Source: an uncultured Sphingomonadales bacterium (GTDB lineage Bacteria > Pseudomonadota > Alphaproteobacteria > Sphingomonadales > Sphingomonadaceae). From it: DNA of 5,972 nucleotides. The stretch lies in contig CAJBSR010000276.1 in the NCBI GenBank assembly GCA_903958285.1, positions 1 to 5,972 on the forward strand, in the 5' to 3' direction. Below the pieces are notes generated by a model. The model was not told the DNA's origin. It saw only the letters and a list, made by a program, of their open reading frames with translations, and did no database searches. A program made the position numbers and the translations under genes. Each line of letters begins with the position of its first letter. Positions within the stretch are counted from its first letter, which is position 1. This document shows positions 5,237-5,972 of the stretch, in pieces.

Positions 5237-5972
5237 ATGTCCAGCTATGAAGACCGCCTTGCCGCCCTGCGTGCCCAGTTGAAGACCGACCGGCTTGACG
5301 GGTTCGTCGTCCCAATCTGCGATGAGCATATGTCGGAATATGTCGGCGCCTATGCGCAGCGGCTGGCGTGGCTGACGGGCTTTGGCGGGTCGGCGGGGTC
5401 GGCGGTTGTGCTGTCGGAAGAAGCGGCGATATTCGTGGATGGCCGCTACACCATTCAGGTCCGTGAACAGGTGGATGGCAAGCATTGGTCCTACCAGTCG
5501 GTGCCGGAAACGACGATCTCGGCATGGCTGGCGGAGCATGCATCGGAAGGCGCGCGGATTGGTTTTGACCCATGGGTGCACACCAAGACTTGGGTCGAAG
5601 CGGCGACCAAGGCGCTGGCGGGCAAGGGAGCAGAGCTGGTCGCGGTTGATCATAATCCGGTCGACGCGGTCTGGGCAGATCAGCCCGCGCCGTCTGCCGA
5701 CCGGCTGATGGTGCTGGACGATCAGTACACAGGCCGCAGTTCTGCTGAAAAGCGGCAGGAAGTGGCCGAATGGCTGGCCAAGGAAAAGCTCGACGCAGCG
5801 ATCATCAGTGCGCTTGATTCCGTCGCTTGGCTGTTCAACGTGCGTGGCACCGATGTGGAACGCACGCCTGTTGCGCTCTCCTTTGCCGTCCTCAATTCAG
5901 ATGGCACGGCGGACCTCTATGTCGATCCGGCGAAGATCGACGATGCGGTGCGCCAGCATCTGGGCAACGCCG
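5237..5972 (+). CDS. Xaa-Pro aminopeptidase (aminopeptidase P, M24B family), N-terminal part (3' end outside window)
   Basis: An ATG at 5237 opens a frame that stays open to the window edge: 245 full codons plus one base. The product matches the long, three-domain aminopeptidase P type (eukaryotic XPNPEP1-like, about 600 residues), which removes N-terminal residues from peptides with proline in second position. The first creatinase-type N-terminal domain spans about residues 4-140, with ERLA-like helix DRLAALRAQL, then WLTGFGGSAGSAVV (45-58), FVDGRYTIQ (66-74) and GFDPWVHT (109-116). The second N-terminal domain begins around 160 with the typical ALDSVAWLFNVRGTDVERTPV (192-212). The C-terminal pita-bread domain, with its two-metal Asp/His/Glu site, lies outside the window, so catalytic residues cannot be checked. 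No signal peptide is present, consistent with a cytoplasmic enzyme. The start is supported by GGAAG at 5224-5228 and by alignment with the family N-terminus. Confidence 0.92.
   Translation, partial: MSSYEDRLAALRAQLKTDRLDGFVVPICDEHMSEYVGAYAQRLAWLTGFGGSAGSAVVLSEEAAIFVDGRYTIQVREQVDGKHWSYQSVPETTISAWLAEHASEGARIGFDPWVHTKTWVEAATKALAGKGAELVAVDHNPVDAVWADQPAPSADRLMVLDDQYTGRSSAEKRQEVAEWLAKEKLDAAIISALDSVAWLFNVRGTDVERTPVALSFAVLNSDGTADLYVDPAKIDDAVRQHLGNA

Noticed and set aside
5090..5653. 187-codon minus-strand open frame over the aminopeptidase start
   Set aside because: Its C-terminal part, with HVMPAEAGIS, is translated hairpin repeat, a known hallmark of spurious ORFs; the rest is antisense to the aminopeptidase.
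1..5972. A multi-gene defence, secondary-metabolite or mobile system
   Set aside because: No nuclease, helicase, toxin, integrase, transposase, NRPS/PKS or CRISPR signature appears in any frame; the recognised genes are unrelated transport and metabolic functions.

Overview
This window looks like ordinary chromosome from a GC-rich alphaproteobacterium, most likely a sphingomonad (Sphingomonas, Sphingopyxis, Novosphingobium or a relative). The evidence is GC-rich coding DNA, a TonB-dependent receptor with the glycine-rich insert I associate with that group, and two kinds of short palindromic intergenic repeat common in those genomes. No species can be named. There are no rRNA, tRNA, CRISPR, phage or transposase genes.

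Layout: (1) bases 1-1300, plus strand, the C-terminal 432 residues of a TonB-dependent outer-membrane receptor. (2) 1355-2047, plus strand, a NnrU-family membrane protein 54 bp downstream, possibly cotranscribed. (3) 2048-2171, a convergent junction almost filled by a 38+38 bp imperfect palindrome. (4) 2172-3410, minus strand, a dicarboxylate/amino acid:cation symporter whose usual TM7 cation motif is replaced. (5) 3411-3463, a 53-bp divergent region with a dyad of the form T-N11-A. (6) 3464-4603, plus strand, a nitronate monooxygenase-family flavoprotein. (7) 4604-5236, a small minus-strand lipoprotein gene of lower GC (about 53% on three sampled lines), bracketed by two inverted copies of a 27-bp hairpin repeat that match at 26 of 27 positions. 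(8) 5237 to the end, plus strand, the N-terminal 245 residues of an Xaa-Pro aminopeptidase (M24B).

The genes do not form an evident pathway. They are mostly housekeeping and nutrient-handling functions: outer-membrane uptake, organic-acid or amino-acid import, nitronate detoxification and peptide turnover. The symporter and the monooxygenase may share control because their starts are only 53 bp apart. I found no convincing undescribed multi-gene system. The best leads are the rewired symporter motif, the repeat-bracketed low-GC lipoprotein gene and the tandem dodecamers in the receptor's glycine-rich loop.
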